Part shown: positions 1 to 9,750 of the stretch, in pieces | Numbering within the stretch: the first letter of the stretch is position 1 | How the letters are laid out: every line of letters starts with the position of its first letter | Assembly (NCBI GenBank): GCA_020847445.1 | Contig: JADLBY010000026.1 | Span: 1-51,127, forward strand | Direction of reading: 5' to 3' | Length of the DNA stretch: 51,127 bases | From: Sphingomonadaceae bacterium | GTDB taxonomy: Bacteria > Pseudomonadota > Alphaproteobacteria > Sphingomonadales > Sphingomonadaceae | The notes under the pieces: generated by a model | What the model was told of the DNA's origin: nothing | The model's database searches: none | What the model saw: only the letters and a program-made list of their open reading frames with translations | Translations under genes and position numbers: made by a program

Positions 1-780
1 TTCGGTGGCTTCGCGCTCGGCCTCGGCACGGCTCATTTCGGCGCGCGACAGGCATTCGCTGTCGACGCTGCGGAAGGCAACATTGTTGCGGCGAAGGAAC
101 GCCGCGGCCTCGCGCTGCGCCACCGCGAAGAAAAATTCGGCGTCGCTGCCGTCGGACAGGCTGCCGAAACTGTTGACGCCCAGCACGCGCCCGCATCCGT
201 CGACCAATGGCCCGCCGCTATTGCCGCCGCCGATGGCCGCCGTGTGGAGCAGCGTTTCGAAATCCTTGGCCGACCGCCCGGACGAAATATTGCCGCGCGT
301 CTTTACCGGCACCTGCGGGCGCAACACGTCTGCCATGTTCAGGCCCTGGGCGATATCGACGCCGCCGGGATAGCCGATGGCAAAAACGTCCGCGCCATCG
401 CCGACGGGGCCGCTGAAAAAGGTGGCGGGGGTCAGCCGTCGGCCGTCATTCAGCGCAATCAGCGCCAGATCGTTGCGCGGCGACCGGTCGATAACCTCGG
501 CGGCAATCGCCTCGCCGCCGTCCGACGGCACGATCACGACGCGAATGGCGCCTTCATATTCCTCTTCCGAAACGACATGGGCGTTGGTCAGCACCCGGTT
601 CGGCGCGACGACAATGCCGGAGCCGTGGCCGATGGGCGTATCCCCTGCTGCGGCCGGAAAGACCACCACGCGCACGACGCTGCGGCTGGCGGCGGCAATA
701 TCTTCGGGATCGGCGCGGGCGGCCGAAGGAACGACCAGCGAAAGGATCAGGATGAAAAGGCCGGACAAACCAAAACGCAC
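1..780 (-). CDS. Trypsin-like serine protease, C-terminus cut by window edge
   Basis: Secreted or periplasmic S1-type serine protease; 260 codons lie in the window and the reading frame is still open at base 1. A GTG start at 780 is preceded by GGAGA with five bases between. Residues 1-23 form a signal peptide ending in ARA. The catalytic triad is complete: His68 in LTNAH, Asp104 in PRNDLAL and Ser188 in GGNSGGP, an arrangement seen in DegP/HtrA-like and related trypsin-fold enzymes. The last visible residues are rich in Glu, Ala and Arg and look like the start of a coiled coil, so the full protein has an extra C-terminal part. Substrate unknown. It lies 122 bases downstream of the penicillin-binding protein gene on the same strand. 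Confidence 0.85.
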   Translation of the reverse strand, partial: MRFGLSGLFILILSLVVPSAARADPEDIAAASRSVVRVVVFPAAAGDTPIGHGSGIVVAPNRVLTNAHVVSEEEYEGAIRVVIVPSDGGEAIAAEVIDRSPRNDLALIALNDGRRLTPATFFSGPVGDGADVFAIGYPGGVDIAQGLNMADVLRPQVPVKTRGNISSGRSAKDFETLLHTAAIGGGNSGGPLVDGCGRVLGVNSFGSLSDGSDAEFFFAVAQREAAAFLRRNNVAFRSVDSECLSRAEMSRAEAEREATE

Positions 781-902
781 GCGAATCTCCTTACCGCCCC
801 GCCAGCCTTCGACCATAAAAGCCGGGCGCTATCAACAACGAGACGGCGAAAACGCCCGATTCCAGTCGCCCGGTCGGGGATGGTGGAGAGGACCACCGGC
901 GT

Positions 903-3011
903 TTACCGTCGGCCGGTCTGTTCCTCACGCGGCTGCACATTCACACCGTCGCGGCCGATCGTCACGTCGAGCGGCATGCCCTCAATCTGGCCGCTGACGG
1001 TGACGCCCTTGTCCGGATCGACGCGGACTTCGGTGCCATTGATATTGACGGGCAGGTCGGGGATGTCGGGCAGGTCGAGCGGTTCGATCGGGCCTTCGGG
1101 ATCGGGTTCGACCGCCGGTTTGGGTTTGGGCCGGGTGCCCGCCCCTTTGACCGCCTGGCTCATGAAATCGCGCCAGATGCGCGCGGGCAAGCCGCCGCCG
1201 GTCATGTTTCTGAGCGGGGTGTTATCGTCATTTCCGATCCAGATGCCGACCACCAGATCGCCGGCAAAGCCGATGAACAGCGCATCGCGATAATCCTGAC
1301 TGGTGCCGGTCTTGCCATAAGCGGGAATCGAAAGCCTTGCCGCGCGGCCGGTTCCCTGATTGACCGTCGCCCCCAGCAGATCGAGCAGGGCCTTGTGCTG
1401 GGCATTGCTGAAACTGCGTTGCGCGGACAGCAGCCAGCCGAACCAGCCTTCATCCTCCGCCACAAAGGCGCGCGGTTCGACCGGCCATTTGTTTCCGGCG
1501 ACGCCCGCATAGGCAGATGTAAGCTCCATCAGCGTCATGCCCGAACTTCCCAGCGCAAGGCTGGCGTCGCGCGTCAGCGGGCTTTCGACTCCCAGATCCT
1601 TTGCCGCGCGGGCCACCGCGCTATAGCCCAGCTGGTTGTAGAGACGGACGGCCACAACATTGCTCGACTGGGCAAAGGCCTGTTTGAGCGTGATTTCGCC
1701 GCGATAGCGGTCGCTGTAATTTTTCGGCCGATAATCGCCTTCGGTGATCGGGCTGTCGTCAACCTTGCTGTCGGGTGTCATCCCGCTGCGCAGCGCGGCG
1801 GTATAGACAAATAGCTTGAAGGTCGAACCCGGCTGCCTTTTGGCCTGCGTCGCACGGTTGAACGGCGATTCCTTGTAGCTTTTGCCGCCGACCATCGCGA
1901 CCACCTCGCCATTGGGTCGCATCGCCACCAGTGCGACCTGTGCCTTGCCCAGCGGCGCACGGGCGATGACGTTGCGCGCGATGTTCTGCAGCCGCGAATC
2001 GAGCGTGGTGCGGATCACCTGATCCGAATAGCCGGTTTCGGCATCAAGCCGCGCCTGCGGCATCGCCCAGTCGGCAAAATAGGTTCCGGTGGGCAGCGTC
2101 TCCTTATAGCGCACATCGATCCGCGCGATCGGCGTCGCATCCGCCTTGGCCTCGCTGATTGCGCCGGTGGCGACCATCGCATTGAGAACCAGCTTGGCCC
2201 GCTTGGCCGCGCGCTGCGGATTGCGCGTCGGGGCCAGGCGGTTGGGGGCCTGCACAAGACCCGCCAGCATCGCCGCCTGCGACAGCGTCAGATTTTCCGG
2301 CTTGCGATAGAAATAATGCATCGATGCCGCGCGCAGGCCGTAGATATTATCGCCGAAATAGGCGTTGGACAGATAACGCTCGAGGATCTCGTCCTTGGTC
2401 AGCCATGCCTCCAGCCAAAAGGCGATCAGGGCTTCGCGCGCCTTCCGCGTCAGGCTGCGTTCGGGCGTCAGGAAGGTGAATTTCGCCAGCTGCTGCGTAA
2501 TCGTGCTGCCACCCTGTTTCAGGCCGCTGCCAAAGCTGTTGCTCCAGAGCGCGCGTGCGATGCTGCGCGGATCGACGCCCCAGTGCGAATAGAATCGCCG
2601 GTCCTCGATCGACAGAAAGGCCTGCACGACATGCGGCGGCAGGTTTTTCACCTCGACGGGCTTGTCGACAATCGCGCCGTTGCGGGCAATCGGGGTGCCG
2701 TCCCAGGCCAGCAGCGTGATCCGCGGCGGGGCGATGGGTTGCAGCGATTTCGATAGCGGCGCGGTTATCGCCAGCCAGAAAATGATCAGGATGAACAGCG
2801 CCAGAAGGCCCGCACTTGCGCGGCTGAACCACCACCAGCGGGTCTTTCCAAGCAGCCAGCGCCGGTCCGGCGCGGCGGCGGGCGGCGGCGCGGCCTGCCC
2901 CTCCCACGGCTTCGGCTCGTTCGGGAACATCCCCGCATAGGCGCGGTCAAAGGCAGCCAGCCTGCTGTCGATATCTGTGGGGGGAGGGGTGTTGGATCGC
3001 CGAAAGAGCAT
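903..3011 (-). CDS. Bifunctional class A penicillin-binding protein (PBP1-type)
   Basis: Peptidoglycan synthase, 702 residues, joining glycan strand polymerisation and peptide cross-linking at the periplasmic face of the inner membrane. One membrane helix lies near residues 64-85. The glycosyltransferase-51 domain shows EDRRFYSHWG (Glu136) and GGSTITQQLAK (167-177). The transpeptidase domain has SxxK (Ser396 to Lys399 in GSTFK), SSN (449-451) and KTGTSQ (567-572), so both activities look intact. The last 70 residues form a Pro/Asp-rich tail after the catalytic core, of unknown role. The start has no clear Shine-Dalgarno sequence. It follows priA with a 52-base gap on the same strand and may share its transcript. 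Confidence 0.9.
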   Translation of the reverse strand: MLFRRSNTPPPTDIDSRLAAFDRAYAGMFPNEPKPWEGQAAPPPAAAPDRRWLLGKTRWWWFSRASAGLLALFILIIFWLAITAPLSKSLQPIAPPRITLLAWDGTPIARNGAIVDKPVEVKNLPPHVVQAFLSIEDRRFYSHWGVDPRSIARALWSNSFGSGLKQGGSTITQQLAKFTFLTPERSLTRKAREALIAFWLEAWLTKDEILERYLSNAYFGDNIYGLRAASMHYFYRKPENLTLSQAAMLAGLVQAPNRLAPTRNPQRAAKRAKLVLNAMVATGAISEAKADATPIARIDVRYKETLPTGTYFADWAMPQARLDAETGYSDQVIRTTLDSRLQNIARNVIARAPLGKAQVALVAMRPNGEVVAMVGGKSYKESPFNRATQAKRQPGSTFKLFVYTAALRSGMTPDSKVDDSPITEGDYRPKNYSDRYRGEITLKQAFAQSSNVVAVRLYNQLGYSAVARAAKDLGVESPLTRDASLALGSSGMTLMELTSAYAGVAGNKWPVEPRAFVAEDEGWFGWLLSAQRSFSNAQHKALLDLLGATVNQGTGRAARLSIPAYGKTGTSQDYRDALFIGFAGDLVVGIWIGNDDNTPLRNMTGGGLPARIWRDFMSQAVKGAGTRPKPKPAVEPDPEGPIEPLDLPDIPDLPVNINGTEVRVDPDKGVTVSGQIEGMPLDVTIGRDGVNVQPREEQTGRR

Positions 3012-3063
3012 TGATGCACTGTATTATAGGAATAGGACGGTCAAGGGTAGAGCAAATTTTTGC

Positions 3064-5250
3064 TTACAGGAAGCTGTATGGATCGACATCGACGCCGACC
3101 CGCACCCCGCGCGGGAATGCAACGGTGCCGAGCCATTCGCGCATGATATGCTGCAGCTCGACCGAGCGCTGCGCATGCACCAGCAGCCTTTGCCGGTGCC
3201 GCCCGCGCAGCATGGCCAGCGGGGCAGGGGCGGGGCCATAGACATGCATCCCTTCGACCTGCGGTGCCGACCCGCCCACGGCGCGCGCGGCCTCGATCGC
3301 CTCCTGCTCATCTTCCGAACTGATGATGATCGCGGCGAACCGGCCGAAAGGCGGGGCCCCGGCGCGGCGGCGCTGGTCGGTTTCGGCGTCGTAAAAGCCG
3401 TCCCGGTCACCATCGACCAGCGCGGCGATGACGGGGTGTGCCGGGTTGCGCGTCTGGATGAATACCTCGCCGGGCTTTTCGGCGCGGCCTGCGCGGCCTG
3501 CGGCCTGGGCGATCTGCTGAAAGGTCCGTTCGGCGGCCCGCAGATCGCCGCCCTCCAGCCCCAGATCGGCGTCGATCACGCCGACCAGGGTCAGTTCGGG
3601 AAAATGATAGCCCTTGGTCACCAGCTGGGTGCCGATGATGATGTCGACCGCACCATTTTCGACGAGCGCGACAAATTCGGCGGCTTTTTCGGGCGACCAC
3701 AAGGTGTCGGAGGTCGCGACGATGGTGCGCGCGCCCGGCAACATCCGCTGCACTTCGTCGCATATCCGCTCGACGCCGGGGCCGCAGGGGACAAGGCTGT
3801 CCTCGGCGCTGCATTCGGGGCAGGCATCGGGCGGCGGCATCACATGGCCGCAATGGTGGCAGGCGAGGCGGCGCACCAGCCGGTGTTCGACCATCCAGGC
3901 GGTGCAATTGGGGCATTCGAAGCGGTGCCCGCAATTGCGGCAGAGGGTGAGCGGGGCATAGCCGCGGCGGTTGAGAAAGAGCAGGCTCTGCTCGCCACGT
4001 TCGAGCCGCTCCTCCAATGCCTTCAACAGCGTGGGCGCGATCCAGTGGCCGCGCTCTGGCTGGTCCTGCGTCAGATCGATGGCGGCGATGCGCGGCATCC
4101 GGGCCGCCCCGAAGCGCGACGGGATTGCGAGCCCCTTATAGCGCCCGATGCTGACCATATGCCGACTTTCGAGCGCCGGGGTGGCGCTTGCCAGCACGAC
4201 GGGAAAGTCTTCGAACTTGCCGCGCATCACGGCGACGTCGCGGGCGTGATACCGCACGCCATCTTCCTGTTTGAAGCTGATCTCATGCGCCTCGTCGACG
4301 ACGATCAGCCCGGGGTCGGCAAAGGGCAGGAACAGCGCCGAGCGTGCACCCGCAACAACCTGCACCCGTCCCTCGGCCACGCCGCGCCAGACCCGCCGCC
4401 GCTGCGACTGTTTCATCCCCGAATGCCAGGTCGCGGGCTCCACCCCGAAACGGGCCTCAAAGCGCTGCAAAAAGGGTTGGGTCAAGGCAATTTCAGGAAG
4501 CAGAACAAGAACTTGTTTACCTATTTTCAGAGCCTTTGCCACCGCTTCGAAATAGGTTTCGGTCTTGCCCGATCCGGTGACGCCATCGAGCACGATCGGT
4601 TCGAACCCGCCTGCCTCCACCGCATCGCGCATCACTGCGGCGGCGGCCTCCTGCAGGTCGGACAATTGCGGATGGTCATGTTCCGGATCGGGGGTGGCAA
4701 AGGGCGCATCGATGCTGACCGTCACCGGTTCGAGCGCGCCTGCCTTGACCAGCCCGCGGATCACGCCCTCGCTGACCCCGGCCTGCTCCGCCAGTTCGCG
4801 CACCAATCCCTGCGCATCGACCAGCGCGTCCAATGCGGCGGCCCGTTGCGGCGTCAGCCGGGCAGGTTCGATTCCGGACGGGCGATATTCGGTCACCGTC
4901 CCCCCCGCAGACAGCGCCGCCGATGACGACAGCACCATCCGCAGAACCGCTGCATGGCTGGAAAGATAATAGTCGGCGACCCAGTCAACCAGCCGCCGCA
5001 ACCCCGGCCGTATCGCGGGCACGTCGACGACCTCGAGCACATTGCGCAAGCGATGCTCCTCGACCGGTTCATCACCGAACACGCCATCGTCCCACACCAC
5101 GCCGATCATTTTGCGCGGGCCGAGCGGCACGACCACGACCGAGCCGACTCCGGCATCCATCCAGTCGGGCAGGCGATAGTCGAGAGGCCCGATCACCTGC
5201 GTCAGCAGGACCACGCGCACGCGCTTGCCGGATGGGCGGGGACGATTCAT
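3064..5250 (-). CDS. priA: Primosomal protein N' (replication restart helicase PriA)
   Basis: ATP-dependent 3'-5' helicase that reloads the replisome at stalled forks; 728 residues, normal for PriA. The N-terminal 105 residues match the 3' DNA-binding domain. Walker A GVTGSGKT is at 223-230 and the DEAH box at 319-322. Eight cysteines in CxxC pairs at 437/440, 446/449, 464/467 and 477/480 make the two zinc-binding sites typical of PriA. The final domain runs to the C-terminus. The start chosen gives a complete N-terminal domain. It is divergent from the DUF4197 gene, with about 115 bases between. Confidence 0.97.
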   Translation of the reverse strand: MNRPRPSGKRVRVVLLTQVIGPLDYRLPDWMDAGVGSVVVVPLGPRKMIGVVWDDGVFGDEPVEEHRLRNVLEVVDVPAIRPGLRRLVDWVADYYLSSHAAVLRMVLSSSAALSAGGTVTEYRPSGIEPARLTPQRAAALDALVDAQGLVRELAEQAGVSEGVIRGLVKAGALEPVTVSIDAPFATPDPEHDHPQLSDLQEAAAAVMRDAVEAGGFEPIVLDGVTGSGKTETYFEAVAKALKIGKQVLVLLPEIALTQPFLQRFEARFGVEPATWHSGMKQSQRRRVWRGVAEGRVQVVAGARSALFLPFADPGLIVVDEAHEISFKQEDGVRYHARDVAVMRGKFEDFPVVLASATPALESRHMVSIGRYKGLAIPSRFGAARMPRIAAIDLTQDQPERGHWIAPTLLKALEERLERGEQSLLFLNRRGYAPLTLCRNCGHRFECPNCTAWMVEHRLVRRLACHHCGHVMPPPDACPECSAEDSLVPCGPGVERICDEVQRMLPGARTIVATSDTLWSPEKAAEFVALVENGAVDIIIGTQLVTKGYHFPELTLVGVIDADLGLEGGDLRAAERTFQQIAQAAGRAGRAEKPGEVFIQTRNPAHPVIAALVDGDRDGFYDAETDQRRRAGAPPFGRFAAIIISSEDEQEAIEAARAVGGSAPQVEGMHVYGPAPAPLAMLRGRHRQRLLVHAQRSVELQHIMREWLGTVAFPRGVRVGVDVDPYSFL

Positions 5251-5364
5251 GCGGTGGATATAGGGTGGCGATAGGCCGCCGTCACGCCCGCAACCCGTCG
5301 TTCATGGTGGAGACGGAATTTTTCTGATATTCGAAGGCTGTAAGGGTTCAGGAGGAGTCGCCCG

Positions 5365-6045
5365 ATGACAATTATGTTCGATCGCCGCCAGATGTGGCTC
5401 GCCGGTGCTGCTGGGGCGACGCTGGCGCTGCCGGGATGCCAGATGGGCCCGACATACAGCCTGGCCGAGGTGATCCGAAGGCTCTTGACGCTCGCCTCGC
5501 AAAATGCCTTTGCGCTCTTGCTCCAGCCGGGCGGTTTCTACGACCATTCGCTCGCCAGAATCGCCTTGCCCGATCGTTTTGGCGGCGGACGCGGGACGAC
5601 GATCCTGTCGGCGATCCTGCAAAGCCAGTCCTTTCGCGACCGGCTGCAGCGCCAGTTGAACCGAGCCGCCGAAAAGGGCGCCGAACGCGCCGCGCCGCTG
5701 ATTGCCGACACGATCCGCATGGTCAGCATCGAGGCTGCCGACCAGATTGTGCGCGGCGGGCCCCGCGCGGCAACACAGTTTCTGCGGGGAAAGATGGGAA
5801 TCGCCCTGTTCGATGCGATGCTGCCCGGAATTTCGGAAGGGCTAAGGCTGTTCGACGATCAGGTGATCAACCGGGCAGTGCAGTCGGTTACGGGCTTTGA
5901 TATGGCGGCACTGGGGCAGGATATCACGCGCAAGGCCGATGATGCGATCTGGGCCGCCATCGGGCTGGAGGAAGAAGGCATCCGCGCCAATCCGCAGAAG
6001 ACCAACGACCCGATGCTGATTGCGGTGTTCGGCCTGCTGCGCTGA
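5365..6045 (+). CDS. DUF4197 family lipoprotein
   Basis: Protein of 226 residues with an N-terminal hydrophobic segment ending in LPGC (Cys25), which reads as a lipobox, so a lipid-anchored periplasmic protein is likely; Pro at -2 is not ideal. The rest matches my recollection of DUF4197: a GGFYD segment near residue 57, a helical region with an AAEKGAERA stretch, and the ATQFLRGKM segment near 138. Function of the family is unknown. GGAGGAG lies seven bases before the ATG. It converges with the TonB receptor gene, with only 18 bases between the stops and no obvious terminator. Confidence 0.85.
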   Translation: MTIMFDRRQMWLAGAAGATLALPGCQMGPTYSLAEVIRRLLTLASQNAFALLLQPGGFYDHSLARIALPDRFGGGRGTTILSAILQSQSFRDRLQRQLNRAAEKGAERAAPLIADTIRMVSIEAADQIVRGGPRAATQFLRGKMGIALFDAMLPGISEGLRLFDDQVINRAVQSVTGFDMAALGQDITRKADDAIWAAIGLEEEGIRANPQKTNDPMLIAVFGLLR

Positions 6046-6063
6046 GCCGCGAGGGTCAGAAAC

Positions 6064-8739
6064 CTAGAACCTTTTCCGGAAGCTCAGTTCGAACACGCGC
6101 CCCTGCGGGTCGATAAAGCCGCGCTGATAGCTGAGCGGCGTGTTGCCGTTATTGTCGGTCACCCTGATATAGTCGTTGAGGACATTCTCGACCCGAAAAG
6201 CGATGCGGCTGCCCTTCAGCCAGGGGATTTTCTTCGTCAGATCGCCCCGTTGATCGAGGCTGATGAAAAGAAAGCCGTTCAGGCTGAACTGGTCGCTGAA
6301 GCGGAGGTCGCTGCTGCCGGGCAGGCCGCTGCCATCGGCGCGGGTGGCGCCGCGATATGTCCCTTCAAAGCGCATGCCGATTCCCTTCAGGAACACGCCG
6401 CCATTGAGCGACAATTCCTGCCGCGGCGAACCGCCGAGACTGCTGGTGGCCGAGCCATCGAGCAGGTCGAGCAAAGGCACGCCGGGGGCGATGAGGATTT
6501 CGTCCTGCAGGCGATAGGTGTGGTAGAGCGCGATCTGCCAGCGGCTCGGCGGGCCACCGCCCGGCATCATGCCCATCGGGCCGCGACCACCGCCTCGTCC
6601 ACCGGCGCCGGGGCCGCCGCCTGCTGAACCGCCCGGCCCACGCGGGGCCTGCTTGCCGATCGGGCCCGACATGTTGAAGCCCCAGCGGATACGTTCCGAA
6701 CGCTCCTCGGCAAAGTTGACCGGGCGCTGGTCGAGCCGGACAAGCTGGCCATTGCCATCGCGGATGACCCGTCCGGGGAAGGCGGCTTCGATTTCGGGAG
6801 TCAGCAACGGAAAGGATGAAGTGGTGTTCTCGCTCCTGTTCCGGAAATATTCGACTTGCAGGCTGAAGCCATCGATGAATTTCGGCGCCCAGTCCAGGCC
6901 GACCTTGATGTCCTTGCGATTTTCGGCCTGCAAAGCCGGGTTGCCTCCGCTGACCACATCGATGAACCGGCTTTCGCCGTTCACGAAATCATAATAGGCA
7001 ACATTGGGGGTGACGATGGTGGGATTGCCCAACTGGCCAAGGCCGGGGGCGTTTTCATCGCCGATGATCGATGCCGAAATCGTCAGCCCCTGTGCCGGTG
7101 ACCACCGCAACCCGGCGCCATATTCAACGAGCGTGCCGAAATCCGACAGGTCGGAAAAGCCCATATTGCCGTTGACGGACAGATTGCCGATCGCCCCCAG
7201 CGCGCCCAGCCCGCGTTCGACCAGCGGAATTTCGACATTGAAGGCGCTGTTGATGCTGTCGCGGTTGAGCCCGACAGTCGTTGTCACGCCGCGACGATAG
7301 GTGGTGCTGTCGATCGTCTGGCGGTCGTAACCGTTGCGGATCGTCATCTGCACTTCACCCGACGGCAGTTCGAACAGCGTGCCCGAAAAGGTGCTCCGCA
7401 GCGATAGCGTTCCGGTGGTGCTGTCGGCCGTGTCAGGGGCAATGAACAGCAGGTCGCTACCCAGATCGGCAGCAAAGGGATCGATGCTGCCTGCGGCTAT
7501 TCCGGCACGAAGGGCCGTATAATCGCCGTTGGTCTGCGTCACGGTTTCGGTGTCGACCAGCGTGTAATCGCCGGTCAGCGAAAGACGCCAGCCCGCCAGC
7601 AGCGTATTGAACGACAGACCAGCCTGCGCCGTCTGCGTCTTGACGTCGCGCGTCAACGGGCGCGGGTCGGCGAAATAGCGGTTGAGCACGACGTCGGTCG
7701 CAAAGAGCGAGAACGGGCTGGAGGCCGGCAGGCTCAGGCTGGCATAGGGCAGACCGAGCAGGCTGTGGCGATCCTCCGCCTCGAACCGGCCATTGATCGA
7801 AAGGTTTGTCTGCGGCCCCAGCAACGTGCTCCAGGTGGCGTTGGTCGAAAAGCGCTGCGAACTGGGCTGCAAGGTTCGGTAGGCACCGATGTCGCTTTCG
7901 GCCGCAGCATTGGCATTGGCGGCAAATCCGGCGAGCGTCGGGCTGGAAGGGACGGCGGCTACCGTGACAATCTGGCCCGCGAGCGCGCTCAGCGCCGGAT
8001 CAATCTCTCCGCCCACACCGGTGCCGGTGATATTGCCGTTCAACGCATAGGGCGCAGAAGCCGCACTGGGTGCAATTGCGCGCTCGTCCTCGGTGATCCG
8101 GCTGCTGCTTTCGAATTCGGTGTCGATGTTGAGCCGGTTGCTCTTGCCGATCCGGGTGAAGGTGGCTTCGAATTCCTTGGTCGTGAAGCCGCCCTTTTCG
8201 GGCATGTTGAAATCATGCTCGACGTTGAACGAGGCAAAGTCGGGCTTCAGGATGAAGTTGACCACCCGCTGGTCGGGGCGAAAGCCATATTTCAGCGCGA
8301 CTTCTTCCGGGAATATCTGCACCTGCCTGATTGCTTCGGGCGGCAGGTCGCGCAATTCGCGAAAACTGGATACGCGCTGGCCGTTGAGCAGGATCACCGG
8401 TGGTCCGCCACCGCCGCGCCCTCTGCCCGAACCCGCCTGGGGGGCGACGGCCGCCAGAAGGTCGCTGATCGACGAAGCGCCGATGGCGGAGATTTCGTCT
8501 TCGGACAGTTCGTCAATCGGCGGGGCGTCGGTATCGACGGAGCCGGGCAGCCGGGTCGCAGTCACAATGATCTCGGGCGTCCCGCTTTCTTCGTCGACCG
8601 CTTCGGATTCGACCGGAACCGGCTGGGTTTCCGCCGATTCATCGATGACCTCCCCGGCTGCCGCAAAGGACGGTGTCGCCATGCAGGCCGATATGGCCAT
8701 CAGGCTGGTGGAAAAAACGGAAAATCGGGGGGAGGGCAT
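6064..8739 (-). CDS. TonB-dependent outer membrane receptor
   Basis: Outer membrane beta-barrel transporter, 891 residues, with a signal peptide ending near residue 27 (ASFAAAGE). An acidic linker is followed by IIVTATRLPG, the usual TonB-box-like region, and a plug domain with ILLNGQRVSS and a stretch that reads ALKYG near residue 150. The barrel ends in a C-terminal phenylalanine (RKRF), the usual outer-membrane assembly signal. This subfamily is common in sphingomonads; substrate unknown. Two glycine-rich inserts are odd: a short GRGRGGGG in the plug and a long Gly/Pro/Met-rich loop encoded at about 6,549-6,645. A poor ribosome site (GGAA) precedes the start. Transcribed alone, divergent from infA. 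Confidence 0.92.
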   Translation of the reverse strand: MPSPRFSVFSTSLMAISACMATPSFAAAGEVIDESAETQPVPVESEAVDEESGTPEIIVTATRLPGSVDTDAPPIDELSEDEISAIGASSISDLLAAVAPQAGSGRGRGGGGPPVILLNGQRVSSFRELRDLPPEAIRQVQIFPEEVALKYGFRPDQRVVNFILKPDFASFNVEHDFNMPEKGGFTTKEFEATFTRIGKSNRLNIDTEFESSSRITEDERAIAPSAASAPYALNGNITGTGVGGEIDPALSALAGQIVTVAAVPSSPTLAGFAANANAAAESDIGAYRTLQPSSQRFSTNATWSTLLGPQTNLSINGRFEAEDRHSLLGLPYASLSLPASSPFSLFATDVVLNRYFADPRPLTRDVKTQTAQAGLSFNTLLAGWRLSLTGDYTLVDTETVTQTNGDYTALRAGIAAGSIDPFAADLGSDLLFIAPDTADSTTGTLSLRSTFSGTLFELPSGEVQMTIRNGYDRQTIDSTTYRRGVTTTVGLNRDSINSAFNVEIPLVERGLGALGAIGNLSVNGNMGFSDLSDFGTLVEYGAGLRWSPAQGLTISASIIGDENAPGLGQLGNPTIVTPNVAYYDFVNGESRFIDVVSGGNPALQAENRKDIKVGLDWAPKFIDGFSLQVEYFRNRSENTTSSFPLLTPEIEAAFPGRVIRDGNGQLVRLDQRPVNFAEERSERIRWGFNMSGPIGKQAPRGPGGSAGGGPGAGGRGGGRGPMGMMPGGGPPSRWQIALYHTYRLQDEILIAPGVPLLDLLDGSATSSLGGSPRQELSLNGGVFLKGIGMRFEGTYRGATRADGSGLPGSSDLRFSDQFSLNGFLFISLDQRGDLTKKIPWLKGSRIAFRVENVLNDYIRVTDNNGNTPLSYQRGFIDPQGRVFELSFRKRF

Positions 8740-8950
8740 TGTCGGGTTCCGGATTATTTATTTGTTTCATCGTCCTTATGACGACCGCATGTCGCAGTAA
8801 CAGCCCCAACATGTCATAATTTGTCGCAGTTATTGGGTAAAATGCTGCCATTCTTCGACGAACGGCCTTTGACCACATACTCTTCCCTTTTGGACTCAAA
8901 ACGCTTAAGGGCGCTCGCAAGCTGAACTCTTTGGAATTTACAGGGGCCGA

Positions 8951-9169
8951 ATGGCAAAAGAAGAACTGATCGAAATGCGCGGAACGGTGCGCGAACTGCT
9001 GCCCAACGCGATGTTCCGCGTCGAACTGGAAAATGGCCATGAAATCCTTGGCCACACCGCAGGCAAGATGCGCAAGAACCGCATCCGCGTGCTTGTGGGT
9101 GACGAGGTGCTTTGCGAAATGACCCCTTATGATCTGACCAAGGGCCGGATCACCTACCGCTTCAAATAA
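8951..9169 (+). CDS. infA: Translation initiation factor IF-1
   Basis: Single S1/OB-fold protein of 72 residues that binds the ribosomal A site with IF-2 and IF-3 at initiation. The sequence is close to bacterial IF-1 throughout, with the conserved [20 protein letters not shown] and YDLTKGRI segments. Length is exactly the family norm. It starts the + strand cluster with maf, an RNase E/G gene and yacG; maf begins 11 bases after its stop. The 211-base gap to the TonB receptor gene must hold its promoter. A TTGACC near 8,872 is a possible -35 box, but no convincing -10 was seen. Confidence 0.98.
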   Translation: MAKEELIEMRGTVRELLPNAMFRVELENGHEILGHTAGKMRKNRIRVLVGDEVLCEMTPYDLTKGRITYRFK

Positions 9170-9180
9170 GGCAACGGCCC

Positions 9181-9750
9181 TTGCGGCTCGTGCTCGCCTC
9201 TTCCTCCCCCCGCCGCCGCGATCTCCTGTCGCGCATCGGCGTGGTGCCGGATCGCATTGCATCCCCCGATATCGATGAAACCCCGCGCAAGGGTGAGCTG
9301 GCACGCGTTTATGCGCTGCGCATGGCGGTTGAAAAGGCCCATGCCGTCGCCCGCGATGCGGCCGAAATCGTGGTCGCCGGGGACACCACCGTGGCGGTCG
9401 GGCGGCGCATCCTGCCGCAGGCCGCCGATGCCGCGATGCAGCGCGGCTTCCTCGAACTGCTCAGCGGGCGCCGCCACCATGTCTGGAGCGCAGTGTGCGT
9501 GATCGATTTCGAAGGCCGGGCGCGCAGCCGGATCAGCGACAGCATCGTCCGCTTCAAGCGGCTCGGCCCGGCAGAAATCGACGCCTATATTGCCAGCGGC
9601 GAAGGGCTGGGCAAGGCCGGGGGCTATGCCATTCAGGGCAGGGCCGAGGCGCTGATCGACTGGATGGCAGGCAGCCATTCGGGCGTTGTCGGCCTGCCGC
9701 TTTACGAAACACGGGCGCTGCTTCGCGCGTCGGACTATCCGGTCGAATGA
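9181..9750 (+). CDS. maf: Maf family nucleoside triphosphate pyrophosphatase
   Basis: House-cleaning enzyme that hydrolyses non-canonical or modified nucleoside triphosphates to monophosphates; 189 residues. The TTG start is set by the N-terminal family signature LASSSPRRRDLL, which must be near the N-terminus, and by AAGG nine bases upstream. Other family segments visible are SPDIDE, the AGDTTV loop, the SGRRHHVWSAV segment and the GYAIQGRA segment near residue 145. Whether it is the dTTP/UTP (YhdE) or m7GTP (YceF) type cannot be decided safely by eye. Its TGA overlaps the ATG of the RNase gene (ATGA), so the two are translationally coupled. Confidence 0.93.
   Translation: MRLVLASSSPRRRDLLSRIGVVPDRIASPDIDETPRKGELARVYALRMAVEKAHAVARDAAEIVVAGDTTVAVGRRILPQAADAAMQRGFLELLSGRRHHVWSAVCVIDFEGRARSRISDSIVRFKRLGPAEIDAYIASGEGLGKAGGYAIQGRAEALIDWMAGSHSGVVGLPLYETRALLRASDYPVE

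Noticed and set aside
4893-5327. Open frames across the priA start on the + strand
   Set aside because: Shadows of priA; no start signals and Arg/Pro/Ala-rich products.
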